Assembly (NCBI GenBank): GCA_964528675.1
Contig: CAZGTU010000079.1
Span: forward strand, 1-20,388
Origin: CAYRTD01 sp964528675
GTDB lineage: Bacteria > Bacteroidota > Bacteroidia > Bacteroidales > GCA-2748055
DNA: 20,388 bases
Direction: 5' to 3'
Under the pieces are notes generated by a model that did no database searches, was not told the DNA's origin, and saw nothing but the letters and a program-made list of their open reading frames with translations. Below are positions 1 to 7,981 of this stretch, in pieces. The translations under genes and the position numbers were made by a program. Position 1 is the first letter of the stretch, and each line of letters begins with the position of its first letter.

Positions 1-693
1 GGCCGGAATTTTCTGTCTTTCTCCTTCAAAATCAATATCCACAATATCTGCCAGGATACTCGACTGTCTTAATAATTGCTCTTTGGTACCTTTGATCTCG
101 CCTCCCGAAGTATTAAGTATAAAACCATTTTCCTTAACAAACTGATTTACTTTTTCAAGATTGTCATATTTTTCTAAATGATTTACACTGATGGTAAAGT
201 GATTGGCACGGAAACCAAAGACATATAACCAGGCTGCATATTCCGACTCCTCCCTCAAGGCTTCATAAACAGCGAATTGGGGTTTCTCAATAAAAGCTCC
301 TGAAAACATCAGGGTCTCATCCTTCAGCAAATCACCAGGTATACTATCAACCGTTTTTTTTGTTATTCCCTGTAACTGCGGGGAAAAATCCGAGGTTTTC
401 AACTCACTTATGAAAACCCTGGGAGCCAGATCATCACCGGGCAGCTCAAAATGCCGGGCGAACAAATGTTTGGCTTCAAACTCATATTCCCCTTCCGGCC
501 GGTATCCCCTTTCAAGGAAAGGTTTCGCCAGGACATCGATGTTAACCCTGGGATCATCAAAGGTACGGAAAGCAATATGATCGTTGACAATGTTTTCACC
601 TTCATTGGTGAACAAATCATAGATCTTAGCTGCCGATGGATTAAGGCTGGTGTAATCAATCCATAATCGGTCGAAAATTTCTTTTAGTTCCAT
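1..693 (-). CDS. DUF1338 (HglS-like) Fe(II) oxygenase, C-terminus cut off by the window
   Basis: The reading frame is open from an ATG at 693 down to base 1, giving 231 codons and no stop, so the C-terminus lies outside the window. The protein begins MELKEIFDRLWIDYTSLNPS and shows two DUF1338 signatures: NDHIAFRTF near residue 40, where the His and the Arg four residues later match the metal- and substrate-binding pair of the family, and FRANHFTISVNHL near residue 165, which carries a second candidate metal His. The third metal ligand, a Glu, would lie in the missing part. Characterised members (HglS/YdcJ) are non-haem iron enzymes that convert 2-oxoadipate to D-2-hydroxyglutarate in lysine breakdown; the exact substrate here is inferred. 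The next gene upstream is only a transposase remnant, so it looks monocistronic at its 5' side. The family is confidently recognised; the function is less certain. Confidence 0.85.
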   Translation of the reverse strand, partial: MELKEIFDRLWIDYTSLNPSAAKIYDLFTNEGENIVNDHIAFRTFDDPRVNIDVLAKPFLERGYRPEGEYEFEAKHLFARHFELPGDDLAPRVFISELKTSDFSPQLQGITKKTVDSIPGDLLKDETLMFSGAFIEKPQFAVYEALREESEYAAWLYVFGFRANHFTISVNHLEKYDNLEKVNQFVKENGFILNTSGGEIKGTKEQLLRQSSILADIVDIDFEGERQKIPA

Positions 694-753
694 GCTTAAA
701 GTTTTTGAATTTATGATATAATAACAGGCTGAAGGGGGAAAGGTTTAGGGGAG

Positions 754-782
754 GGTTGAAGGGTTTATGGTTGAAGGGTTTA
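754..782. repeat. Two-copy 15-bp-period direct repeat (GGTTGAAGGGTTTA)
   Basis: The 14-base word GGTTGAAGGGTTTA occurs at 754-767 and again at 769-782, separated by one base. A looser relative (GGCTGAAGGGGGAAAGG) lies just before it from 728. The stretch is strongly G-rich on one strand. It sits upstream of the DUF1338 gene, between that gene and the transposase remnant. No function is evident. Confidence 0.6.
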
Positions 783-812
783 ACCGTTGAGCCCCCTCCG
801 AAAAGGGACTTT

Positions 813-1346
813 TTATAAAAGTCTATATTTTCCAGTAATTTCTAAATTTCTGCATAGATTTGGTTCAAGACCAAAAATTCGAACAAAAAATCTTAAAATC
901 GCCATTTTTTGATCAAAATCGGCTTTTTTTACACTTAATTTGTTGATATTTGGCTTTTTAGGGCCTATCTCACCCATCCATTTTATAATTCTCTTAAGAT
1001 TTATCCATATACTCCGGAGTATTGCCCAAAGTTTATTTTTGAGCATCCCTCGATACCTGGTTTTATTGTTTCGAGTGTAATTGGTTAAAAGGAAGATTGT
1101 TGCTTCCACATTATTTCGTTTGTTGCGGATCTTTTCAGGGATCTGCGCAATTTGTTTTCTCAAGTAACATCTGTCAATATCTTCCTCAGTAAAATAGCGA
1201 TAGGCTTTTTCCCCGGTTTTAATTTTCCATTTCCCTGAGTCTGTTTTTGTAGCAGGTATCTTTTCTCCGGTTTCTGTGTCAATTACAGTTTTTTCTCGTA
1301 TCAAATCATAGCGTCCTTTTGTGCCAGCCATACCAGTAAAATAAGG
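813..1346 (-). pseudogene. C-terminal remnant of a DDE transposase
   Basis: The longest ATG-initiated frame here gives 172 residues (ATG at 1331), but homology-like sequence runs upstream of the ATG: the frame reads PYFTGMAGTKGRYDLI, matching the FTxxQGxxGRYDL block that lies in the middle of a family of Bacteroidota DDE transposases. The rest carries the C-terminal block IRNKRNNVEATIFLLTNYTR (where the Glu of VEAT is the likely third catalytic acid) and NKTRYRGMLKNKLWAI. The N-terminal half with the two catalytic Asp residues is absent; at about 1346 the coding sequence gives way to a hairpin cluster. I therefore read this as a truncated, non-functional transposase, not a 172-aa gene. The exact IS family is not certain (IS1182-like is one guess). 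The remaining frame has no internal stop. Confidence 0.72.
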
Positions 1347-1417
1347 GGCCTTGCGGGCCCGAATTACCTTAGCCGCGGCGTGACCGTGGCTAAGGTAGTT
1401 TCATCGCTCCGCGATGA
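1346..1417. repeat. Cluster of three consecutive hairpins (REP-like)
   Basis: Three dyads follow one another within 72 bases. The first is GGGCC (1346-1350) / GGCCC (1356-1360). The second is TACCTTAGCC (1365-1374) / GGCTAAGGTA (1388-1397), ten perfect pairs that continue inward through one G-T pair and three more pairs around a five-base loop. The third is TCATCGC (1401-1407) / GCGATGA (1411-1417) with a three-base loop. They are GC-rich in AT-rich surroundings and abut the broken end of the transposase remnant. They could be a dispersed repetitive element (REP/BIME-like) or the structured end of a mobile element. There is no U-tract, so a simple terminator is unlikely. Confidence 0.6.
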
Positions 1418-1531
1418 TTTTCTTTGAATGAGAATATGTGTTGAGCAAGAGAAAATTTTCAGTAAATTATGTTTTTTCATTCTACCTACGGATTCATATT
1501 TTAGTACCTACCTTCTTTTCTCTCCTTTGGG

Positions 1532-1629
1532 CTTCCAGCTTCCTCTTCCTTCCAGCTTCCAGCTTCGAGCTTCGAGCTTCCAGCTTCTTCTTCTTCCTTC
1601 CAGCTTCCAGCTTCGAGCTTCCAGCTTCT
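1532..1629. repeat. Heptamer tandem repeat CTTCCAG/CTTCGAG in two blocks
   Basis: Block one (1549-1583) is five consecutive heptamers in the order CCAG, CCAG, CGAG, CGAG, CCAG after a shared CTT. A short CTTCTTCTT spacer follows, then block two (1597-1624) with four heptamers ordered CCAG, CCAG, CGAG, CCAG and another CTTC run. An isolated unit lies at 1532-1538. The two blocks share the same internal order, so a higher-order duplication of a unit of about 48 bases is likely. All pyrimidine-rich bases lie on the + strand. The array ends about 12 bases past the mscS stop codon. Confidence 0.8.
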
Positions 1630-1640
1630 TTTTATTAATG

Positions 1641-2486
1641 CTACTTGTTTCTCTCAACAGTCGTCCTTATATGCACATCCCTTTGTGGGAATGGAATTGT
1701 GACTTTGTTTTCGATGAACTTTCTATTAATCGCGTAGCGCAGATCCGATTTAATGATCTCCACCCAGAAGGTGTCGTAGGTCCAGAAATGAAGCTTGAAA
1801 TCGAGGGAGGAGTTCCCGAAATCATAGAACATGACTACGGGTTTGGGATCACGGGCAATTTTAGCATGCTCTTCAGCCACTTCCCTTAGTATTTTGGTTA
1901 CTTTATCAACATCAGAACCATAGGCCACTCCGACATTCACATGAAATCGGGTTTTCTTTTCCATGTGGCTCCAATTAATAAGGCGGTCGGATATGAAACT
2001 TGAATTGGGAATGATAAGAACCACCCTGTCACGGGTTTCAATTTTCGTGGTTCTCAGTCCTACCTGGACAACTTTTCCAACCAGGTTTTCTTCCAGTTCT
2101 ACAATATCACCCACTCTTAAGTTTCCCTCAAAGAGCATGAAAAAACCTGAAATGAGATCCTTGAATACTTCCTGCACCCCCAGACCAATACCCACAAGCA
2201 GGGCTGCAGATCCAGCAAGGAGGAAGGTGATCCTGAAGCCTATAGTCTGGAAGATGATCATAATGGCAATTATCCAAAGTATGTAACGGATAATTTGCAG
2301 AATGGCATGGGAGGTTCCGATCTCCAGTCTCGAGTTTTTAGCTTGTCTTCTAAGAAATTTTTTAATTAACCAGAGAATGGAACTGGTTATTATGATAATG
2401 AGAGCAATTTCAAATAAATTGAAAACTGAGATATTGAACTTTTCAGTTTCCAGCAGCTTGTAATTAAAGATATTCTTGATTTCCAT
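1641..2486 (-). CDS. MscS-family small-conductance mechanosensitive channel
   Basis: The protein has 281 residues, close to E. coli MscS (286). Three membrane segments lie at about residues 22-42, 62-82 and 88-115. The third has the pore-helix pattern of small residues AGSAALLVGIGLGVQEVFKD followed by ISGFFMLFEGNLRVGDIVEL, the hallmark of MscS TM3 and the start of the beta domain. The C-terminal part (about 125-275) is the cytoplasmic vestibule, with the IPNSSFISDRLINWS motif. The channel would open under membrane tension and release solutes on hypo-osmotic shock. Its ATG (2486) is six bases after the cdaA stop, so it is the last gene of the folP-cdaA-mscS transcript. Pairing with a c-di-AMP cyclase fits the known role of c-di-AMP in osmotic control; a direct regulatory link is inference. 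Confidence 0.93.
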   Translation of the reverse strand: MEIKNIFNYKLLETEKFNISVFNLFEIALIIIITSSILWLIKKFLRRQAKNSRLEIGTSHAILQIIRYILWIIAIMIIFQTIGFRITFLLAGSAALLVGIGLGVQEVFKDLISGFFMLFEGNLRVGDIVELEENLVGKVVQVGLRTTKIETRDRVVLIIPNSSFISDRLINWSHMEKKTRFHVNVGVAYGSDVDKVTKILREVAEEHAKIARDPKPVVMFYDFGNSSLDFKLHFWTYDTFWVEIIKSDLRYAINRKFIENKVTIPFPQRDVHIRTTVERNK

Positions 2487-2492
2487 TCAACT

Positions 2493-3284
2493 CTATTTTT
2501 GATCTGTGTGAAAATCTCTTTCAAGATGTTTTTTAAGCTCTTCCGGGTTGATTCCTTTAGATAGTTTTCCGTTTTTTGCTATGGATATCTGACCGGTTTC
2601 TTCAGAGACAATAATTACCACAGCATCTGTCAGCTCCGAAATGCCTATTGCTGCCCGGTGCCTTAATCCGTATTCGGGGGGGAGATCAGGATTGTCGGTA
2701 ACAGGCAATACTACACGGGCTGCAGCAATATTTTCTTTGTCAATAATAATTGCGCCATCATGCAAGGGACTGTATTTGTTGAATATACTGATGATCAGTC
2801 TACTGGTGGTGTTGGCATTCATAATATCCCCCGATTGGGAATAAATATCAAGTGTGGATTTTTTCTGAATGACGATCAGGGCTCCGGTTTTGGTCATTGA
2901 AAGCCGATTAACCGCCTTGAGTATAGAATTTATTTTTATAGTGGGACGTGGATCGAAATCCATCCTGAGAAATTTTTCAAATCGCATACGGTTCTTACTG
3001 ATATAACGCGATCCGATCAGAATCAGGAAACGCCTGATCTCTTGCTGGAATACTATAATAAGGGCAATAACGCCGACCCCGATCACCTGTCCGAGTATGT
3101 TGCTTAAAAGTTCCATTTTCAGCATTCGAACAAACCACCAGAATATATAAATAGTTAATACTGCAATGATGATATTCATTGCAACTGTTCCCCTTACAAG
3201 CAGATATAGCTGATACATCAACAGTGCGACCAGGAGAATATCGATTATATCAAGCAGCCTTATGTTTAAAAAGAGTTCAGTCAT
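2493..3284 (-). CDS. cdaA: Diadenylate cyclase CdaA (DacA/YbbP type)
   Basis: This 263-residue membrane enzyme should condense two ATP to c-di-AMP. Three N-terminal membrane helices occupy about residues 12-90 (for example ALLMYQLYLLV and VIGVGVIALIIVFQ). They are followed by a DisA_N (DAC) domain with both signature motifs: SPLHDGAIII at about 172-180 (the DGA motif) and GLRHRAAIG at 206-214 (the RHR motif), so the active site looks intact. Length and layout match the CdaA type. It lies 27 bases downstream of folP, the usual Bacteroidota arrangement (Firmicutes pair cdaA with ybbR/glmM), and six bases upstream of an MscS gene. No YbbR partner is visible in the window. Confidence 0.96.
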   Translation of the reverse strand: MTELFLNIRLLDIIDILLVALLMYQLYLLVRGTVAMNIIIAVLTIYIFWWFVRMLKMELLSNILGQVIGVGVIALIIVFQQEIRRFLILIGSRYISKNRMRFEKFLRMDFDPRPTIKINSILKAVNRLSMTKTGALIVIQKKSTLDIYSQSGDIMNANTTSRLIISIFNKYSPLHDGAIIIDKENIAAARVVLPVTDNPDLPPEYGLRHRAAIGISELTDAVVIIVSEETGQISIAKNGKLSKGINPEELKKHLERDFHTDQK

Positions 3285-3311
3285 ATATTGACACTGTAAT
3301 ATCCTTTGAAA

Positions 3312-4187
3312 TTAAGCTTTTTTTTCTTCTTCTGTCAGTTTTTTAAATAGCTTTTTTACTTCCACCGCCTCCCGCACATCATGAGCCCTCAAGATATTCG
3401 CACCTTTTACCAGTGCATACATATGCAATGCAGTAGTTCCGTTAAGAGATGATTCAGGTCCTGTCCCCAGAAATTTATATGTCATCGATTTTCTGGAAAG
3501 CCCTATTAATAAGGGTACCTCAAGAGTTCTGAAAACCTCAAGTCCGGAGAGCAAGGTGTAATTGTGATGAATAGTTTTTCCGAATCCGAATCCCGGATCA
3601 ACAATGATATCATTCACCCCGCGGCCGATAAGATCATAAACTTTCTTTTCCAGGAAAATAAGAACCTCATTTACAACATCTTTATACTTCGGATCCTTTT
3701 GCATGGTTTCAGGCCTGCCCTTCATATGCATCAAAATGTAAGGTGTATTGCTTTCTGCAATAAAATTAAACATTTCAGGATCTTCTTCACCTGCCGTTAT
3801 ATCATTAATAATATCAACTTCGTAAGATTCGGTTATCTTCCTGGCAATTTCTGCACGGAAAGTATCCACCGAAACCGGGATCTCAGGATAAAGCTCCCTT
3901 ATGATCTCCAGGGCAGGAATAAGCCTTTCCAATTCTGCTTCCATATGGATAAAAGAAGCTCCCGGCCGGGATGAAAATGCTCCCACATCTATGATATCAG
4001 CACCCTCTTTGACGATTTCTTTAACACGTTCTCTGATAGCATTTTTAGCAGTGTATTTACCCCCATCATAAAAAGAATCGGGGGTAACATTCAAAATACC
4101 CATGATTTTGGGGCTGCTAAGATCTAAAAGATTCCCACGGCAATTGATACTGAGGTTTCTTGAAAAAAATGTATCTTTAAATCCCAT
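3312..4187 (-). CDS. folP: Dihydropteroate synthase
   Basis: This 291-residue TIM-barrel enzyme of folate synthesis joins 6-hydroxymethyl-dihydropterin diphosphate to p-aminobenzoate. The family blocks appear in order: IMGILNVTPDSFYDGGKY (about 28-45, pterin/diphosphate loop), IIDVGAFSSRPGA, VSVDTFRAEIA, IINDITAGEEDP, YILMHMKGRPETM, IIVDPGFGFGKT, LIGLSRKSM and the C-terminal ILRAHDVREA. The sulfonamide/pABA-site residues therefore appear conserved. It is the first gene of the minus-strand operon with cdaA and mscS. A TAnnTTTG-like -7 element lies about 20 bases upstream of the ATG. The divergent neighbour is tmk, with 87 bases between the two start codons. Confidence 0.97.
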   Translation of the reverse strand: MGFKDTFFSRNLSINCRGNLLDLSSPKIMGILNVTPDSFYDGGKYTAKNAIRERVKEIVKEGADIIDVGAFSSRPGASFIHMEAELERLIPALEIIRELYPEIPVSVDTFRAEIARKITESYEVDIINDITAGEEDPEMFNFIAESNTPYILMHMKGRPETMQKDPKYKDVVNEVLIFLEKKVYDLIGRGVNDIIVDPGFGFGKTIHHNYTLLSGLEVFRTLEVPLLIGLSRKSMTYKFLGTGPESSLNGTTALHMYALVKGANILRAHDVREAVEVKKLFKKLTEEEKKA

Positions 4188-4206
4188 AAAAAAGCCATGT
4201 TTCCGG

Positions 4207-4214
4207 CAAATTTA
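4207..4214 (-). promoter_or_regulatory. -7 promoter element (TAAATTTG) for folP-cdaA-mscS
   Basis: Read on the minus strand, 4214-4207 is TAAATTTG, an exact match to the Bacteroidota TAnnTTTG consensus, placed about 20 bases before the folP ATG. No good -33 TTTG was found at the expected distance, so the assignment is moderate. Confidence 0.45.
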
Positions 4215-4274
4215 AATAATTATGGCAGATAATTCAGCCGGGACAACTAAAATAGTTAAAGTCGATAAGATAAA

Positions 4275-4967
4275 ATGAGTTTTGCAGTCATTGAAGGTTT
4301 AGACGGTTCGGGAAAATCAACACAAATAAAATTGCTAAGGGAGTACCTGGAGGAAAAGGATATTCGCTATAAGTATTTACATTTTCCGCGCACTGATGCA
4401 CCTGTTTACGGGGATCTTGTCGCCAGGTTCCTTCGTGGTGAACTGGGAAATATAGCAGAAGTTAACCCTTATCTCATTGCTTTGATCTATGCAGGAGATC
4501 GAAATGATGCAAAAGCTCAGATCCAAAAATGGCTGGATGATGATTATTTTGTCCTGGTAGACAGATATGTGTTTTCAAATATTGCATTCCAATGTGCAAA
4601 ACTGGAGGATCAGAAAGAAAGGGATGAACTGAAAAACTGGATATTGGATCTTGAATATGAATACCACCGGTTACCCCGTCCCGATGTAAACCTTTTTCTT
4701 GATGTACCATTTCGGTTTACCCAAACACAACTTACTGCGAACAGAAAAGGGAAAGACAGGCAATACCTCCGGGGAAGGGATGATATACACGAGGCTAACC
4801 TTGATTTTCAAAGAAATGTAAGGGATGTTTATCTTTCACTAAAAGATGAAAAAGGATTCAGGATTCTTCAATGTTATAATAGTGAAAAAGATATATATTC
4901 ACCCAAAGAAATTTTTAGTAGAATAATAAAAATCTTGTTTCATGATGAAATTGCTCAGACTAATTAG
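4275..4967 (+). CDS. tmk: Thymidylate (dTMP) kinase
   Basis: This 230-residue P-loop kinase phosphorylates dTMP to dTDP in DNA precursor synthesis. The Walker A loop is GLDGSGKST at residues 8-16. The DRY-type motif VDRYVFSNIAFQ starts at residue 95 and binds the nucleotide monophosphate. FPRTDAPVYG (about 37-46) matches the conserved FPR motif. The LID region is around RKGKDRQYLRGRDDIHEAN. It is slightly longer than the usual 205-215 residues. The first ATG (4275) opens directly into the conserved N-terminus, so the start is firm. The last 26 bases overlap the start of the DoxX-like gene, pointing to translational coupling. Confidence 0.95.
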   Translation: MSFAVIEGLDGSGKSTQIKLLREYLEEKDIRYKYLHFPRTDAPVYGDLVARFLRGELGNIAEVNPYLIALIYAGDRNDAKAQIQKWLDDDYFVLVDRYVFSNIAFQCAKLEDQKERDELKNWILDLEYEYHRLPRPDVNLFLDVPFRFTQTQLTANRKGKDRQYLRGRDDIHEANLDFQRNVRDVYLSLKDEKGFRILQCYNSEKDIYSPKEIFSRIIKILFHDEIAQTN

Positions 4968-6840
4968 CAGAATACTCGTTGGGATTGTATTTGTGTTTTC
5001 AGGTTTTGTTAAAGCCATAGATCCGCTTGGATCGACATATAAATTTGGTGATTATTTTACAGCCTTTGGTCTTGAATTTCTTGAACCTATGGCTTTTCCA
5101 CTTGCAATAATCCTTAGTGGAATTGAACTTGTCCTTGGTATCGGACTGCTACTTTCTTATCGGATGAAAGTGATGTCATGGCTGCTGTTGATCTTTATGT
5201 CTTTTTTTACGGTCCTTACCCTCATACTGGCCCTTACCAACCCTGTTTCCGACTGCGGATGTTTTGGTGATGCCCTAATTCTGACCAACTGGGAAACCTT
5301 TGGTAAAAATGTAATCATACTGGCCTTTACACTGGTTATATTCATTTACAGGAAACAATACCCCGAAATCCGATCCGCTATGATTGAATGGTCAGTGATT
5401 GTGGCTTTCTTCCTTGGTTCGGTTTTCCTTTCACTTTATTGCTATAACAATCTTCCTTTGCTCGATTTCCGTCCATACAGTATGGGAACCAATATCCCCG
5501 ATGCTATGACAATTCCGGAAGATGCCCCCCAGGCTGTTTATGAAACAAAACTTTATTATAAAAATCTTGAAACGGGTGAAGTTGAGGAGTTCAGTATGGA
5601 AAATTTCCCCCAGGACACTACAAAATGGGAATTTGAAGATGCCGTTACAGAACTTGTTTCCGAGGGCTATGAACCACCGATTCACGATTTTAATATCATG
5701 GCTCCCAATGGAAATGAGATCACTGAAGATATTCTTTCATTCGAAGGATATTCATTCATTCTTGTAAGCTATGATGCAACCGAAGCCCATGCTGAGGCAC
5801 TCCGGGATGCCAATGATTTTTTCAAGCTTGCACAGGCGCTGCCCGATGTGCAGTTTCATGCTGTTTCCTCAACATTGAGAGAGGATCTCGACAGCCTTCG
5901 GGCAGAATATGACCTTATGTATGATTTTTCGCAGGCCGATGAGATCACATTAAAAACAATTGTGCGTTCGAATCCCGGACTGTTCCTGATCAAAAATGGA
6001 ACGATCGCAGGAAAATGGCACTACCGCAATTTCCCTGACAGGGGATATTTCCCTGAATTTAAATCCATTATAACATATTATCCATTGTGCACCGGTTGCG
6101 ATCTCCGTGTCATTCAGGAAAGCCCTTTAGGTGCATCTGCCGATCAGTACGAAACCCTTCTATATTACAGAAATACAGCCACAGACTCAATCCATGAATT
6201 TACCATGGATAATTTCCCAGGCAATACCGGCGAATGGGTTTTTGAAAACTCTGTGTCCCGGAAGATAAGCTCGGGCTTTGAGGATCCTCTCTCGAAAATT
6301 GAGATCAAATCCATATACGGCATGGACATGAATGAAGTGGCCTTTTTCAATGATGCTTATAGTCTGTTGATGTTTCTTGATGATCCTTCAGAACTTTCTG
6401 ATGATGAGTTCCAGGCTATGAATAAATTTGGCGGTATGGCGGCTGAATATCTTAGGGAAAGGGTTGATGTATTTCCTGTGGTTGCCATGAATGAAGATGA
6501 GATATTGGAATTTACAAATGAAAATATTTCACCCTTCGATTACTATATGGGTGAAGATGCTGATATAAGCCGACTTGCCGGAGACTCTGTCCGTATTGTT
6601 TTGGTAAATGACGGAAAAGTAGTATACAACTGGGCAGGACAAAATATTCCTGATCCCTCTGTTCTTGAAAATCCGAAGGTTGAAGGACCGGATGAGACTG
6701 AAACGGTTATCCAACCGGTAATTCTATCCGATATGAGAATAACTTCCGAAAAGAGGCTGGTTTATGTGTTTATATTTGGATTTCTCCTGTTGGGAATGAT
6801 TTTAAGAATTTATTTAGATCGAAAGAAATCGGATGTTTAG
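4942..6840 (+). CDS. DoxX/BT_3928-family membrane protein with duplicated thioredoxin-like domain
   Basis: This 632-residue protein starts with a DoxX/MauE-like bundle of four to five helices (about residues 5-25, 50-72, 78-98, 122-136, 150-168). A cysteine pair, DCGCFGD, lies at 105-107 after helix three, as in MauE- and DoxX-type proteins that handle electrons or disulfides. A thioredoxin-like extracytoplasmic region follows. It is present twice: copy one (about 199-375) starts YETKLYYKNLETGEVEEFSM and ends with an NG-x-W-x-NFPD pattern; copy two (about 403-585) starts YETLLYYRNTATDSIHEFTM and ends NDGKVVYNWAGQNIPD. A CTGC motif (383-386) sits between the copies. A final membrane helix is at about 602-622. 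Family members, as I recall them, are about 360-390 residues with one copy, so this one is nearly double. It overlaps tmk by 26 bases and the permease by 8. Redox or heme-oxygenase-like roles are inference. An adjacent ATG at 4945 is an equally possible start. Confidence 0.82.
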   Translation: MMKLLRLISRILVGIVFVFSGFVKAIDPLGSTYKFGDYFTAFGLEFLEPMAFPLAIILSGIELVLGIGLLLSYRMKVMSWLLLIFMSFFTVLTLILALTNPVSDCGCFGDALILTNWETFGKNVIILAFTLVIFIYRKQYPEIRSAMIEWSVIVAFFLGSVFLSLYCYNNLPLLDFRPYSMGTNIPDAMTIPEDAPQAVYETKLYYKNLETGEVEEFSMENFPQDTTKWEFEDAVTELVSEGYEPPIHDFNIMAPNGNEITEDILSFEGYSFILVSYDATEAHAEALRDANDFFKLAQALPDVQFHAVSSTLREDLDSLRAEYDLMYDFSQADEITLKTIVRSNPGLFLIKNGTIAGKWHYRNFPDRGYFPEFKSIITYYPLCTGCDLRVIQESPLGASADQYETLLYYRNTATDSIHEFTMDNFPGNTGEWVFENSVSRKISSGFEDPLSKIEIKSIYGMDMNEVAFFNDAYSLLMFLDDPSELSDDEFQAMNKFGGMAAEYLRERVDVFPVVAMNEDEILEFTNENISPFDYYMGEDADISRLAGDSVRIVLVNDGKVVYNWAGQNIPDPSVLENPKVEGPDETETVIQPVILSDMRITSEKRLVYVFIFGFLLLGMILRIYLDRKKSDV

Positions 6841-7912
6841 AACTATCCTTTCAAAGATAGCATACAGTATCCTGGTCATCTGGGGAGTGGTCAGCATAAT
6901 TTTCTTCCTCTTTAATGTGCTTCCCGGCGATCCGGCCAGGATGATGCTTGGGCAGAGAGCGGATATGCAGACGGTTGAACTTATCAGAAAAGAACTCGGC
7001 TTGAATGAGCCACTGGCAAAGCAATATGTGCGTTATCTGAATGATCTTTCAATTCTCTCACTTTATAATCTTGAAAATGAAAATTCCTATTTCTATTATT
7101 CAACAGAAAAATATGGTAATCCTACTGTTTTATTCAGAACAGGAAGTGAAAGTGCTCTTCTTTTAAAAAAGCCTTACCTTGGAAGATCCTTTCAGAATAA
7201 CCGACCTGTTGGTGAGATGATAGGGGAGGCACTGCCCAATTCACTCCTTCTTGCATTTACCGCTATCTTAATAGCCTTCCTAACCGGTAACCTCATCGGA
7301 GTGGCAGCAGCACTAAGAAAAGATACGGTATTTGATCGCCTGAGTATACTGTTCTCGACTATCGGCATGTCCCTGCCTTCATTCTTTGCAGCCATATTAA
7401 TTGGCTGGCTGTTTGCCTATAAGCTTGGACATATTACCAATCTCAATCTTACCGGCAATCTTTATGAAATAGATGATCTCGGCAGAGGAATACACCTGGA
7501 ACTAAAGAACCTCATTCTTCCTGCTATTACCCTGGGCATACGTCCTTTGTCCGTGGTAGTACAATTATCGCGAAACTCCATGCTCGATGTACTTTCGAAA
7601 GATTACATCCGCACAGCCTATTCAAAGGGAATTCCCGAAAGAAGAATACTCTTCCGTCATGCTTTCCGAAATTCCCTTTCCCCGGTAGTTACTGCTATCA
7701 GCGGCTGGTTTGCCGGTATGCTGGCCGGTGTTGTCTTTGTGGAATACATTTTCGGCTGGAAAGGGCTTGGCTATCTTATTGTTAATGCCCTTAACTTTTA
7801 TGATCTTCCGGTAGTGCTGGGCAGCGTATTAACTATTGCAGTGGTTTTTGTAGTGGTTAATATTCTTGTGGATGTGATTTATGTGGTTTTGGATCCGAGG
7901 TTGAGGGGATGA
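6833..7912 (+). CDS. ABC transporter permease, OppB/DppB type
   Basis: The protein has 359 residues and would form half of the membrane channel of a peptide- or nickel-type ABC importer. The N-terminal helix ILVIWGVVSIIFFLFNVLPGDPARMMLG matches the OppB family start, including the LPGDP motif. The EAA loop that contacts the ATPase is DYIRTAYSKGIPERRILFRH (about 258-277). The C-terminus has FGWKGLGYLIVNAL and ends VDVIYVVLDPRLRG, typical of the family. There are about six helices. A periplasmic stretch between helices one and two (about 70-125, rich in Tyr, Asn and Phe) is longer than in E. coli OppB. The start overlaps the DoxX-like gene by eight bases. The usual OppC partner and ATPases are absent downstream, so it appears orphaned here. 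Confidence 0.9.
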   Translation: MFRTILSKIAYSILVIWGVVSIIFFLFNVLPGDPARMMLGQRADMQTVELIRKELGLNEPLAKQYVRYLNDLSILSLYNLENENSYFYYSTEKYGNPTVLFRTGSESALLLKKPYLGRSFQNNRPVGEMIGEALPNSLLLAFTAILIAFLTGNLIGVAAALRKDTVFDRLSILFSTIGMSLPSFFAAILIGWLFAYKLGHITNLNLTGNLYEIDDLGRGIHLELKNLILPAITLGIRPLSVVVQLSRNSMLDVLSKDYIRTAYSKGIPERRILFRHAFRNSLSPVVTAISGWFAGMLAGVVFVEYIFGWKGLGYLIVNALNFYDLPVVLGSVLTIAVVFVVVNILVDVIYVVLDPRLRG

Positions 7913-7973
7913 TTTGGTGGTCGATAGGGGATTTGTCACTGGGGGAACCTCATTCCAGTTAATTTGTTTTGAG

Positions 7974-7981
7974 TATATTTG
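7974..7981 (+). promoter_or_regulatory. -7 promoter element (TATATTTG)
   Basis: TATATTTG fits TAnnTTTG exactly and lies 22 bases before the ATG of the 41-codon ORF. It would drive that ORF and the coupled alkylation-repair pseudogene. No clear -33 element accompanies it. Confidence 0.4.

Noticed and set aside
408..666. Two overlapping ORFs of 83 and 71 codons on either strand
   Set aside because: They lie inside the DUF1338 reading frame, which has family motifs; both are out-of-frame shadows.
813..1331. Intact 172-residue protein-coding gene
   Set aside because: Family-like sequence extends upstream of the ATG and the catalytic N-terminal half is missing, so a truncated transposase is the better reading.
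1428..1889. ORFs of 153 and 66 codons reading through the heptamer repeats
   Set aside because: They translate the CTTCSAG array and then the antisense of mscS; the sequence is low-complexity (ASSFELRASSF-like) with no family character.
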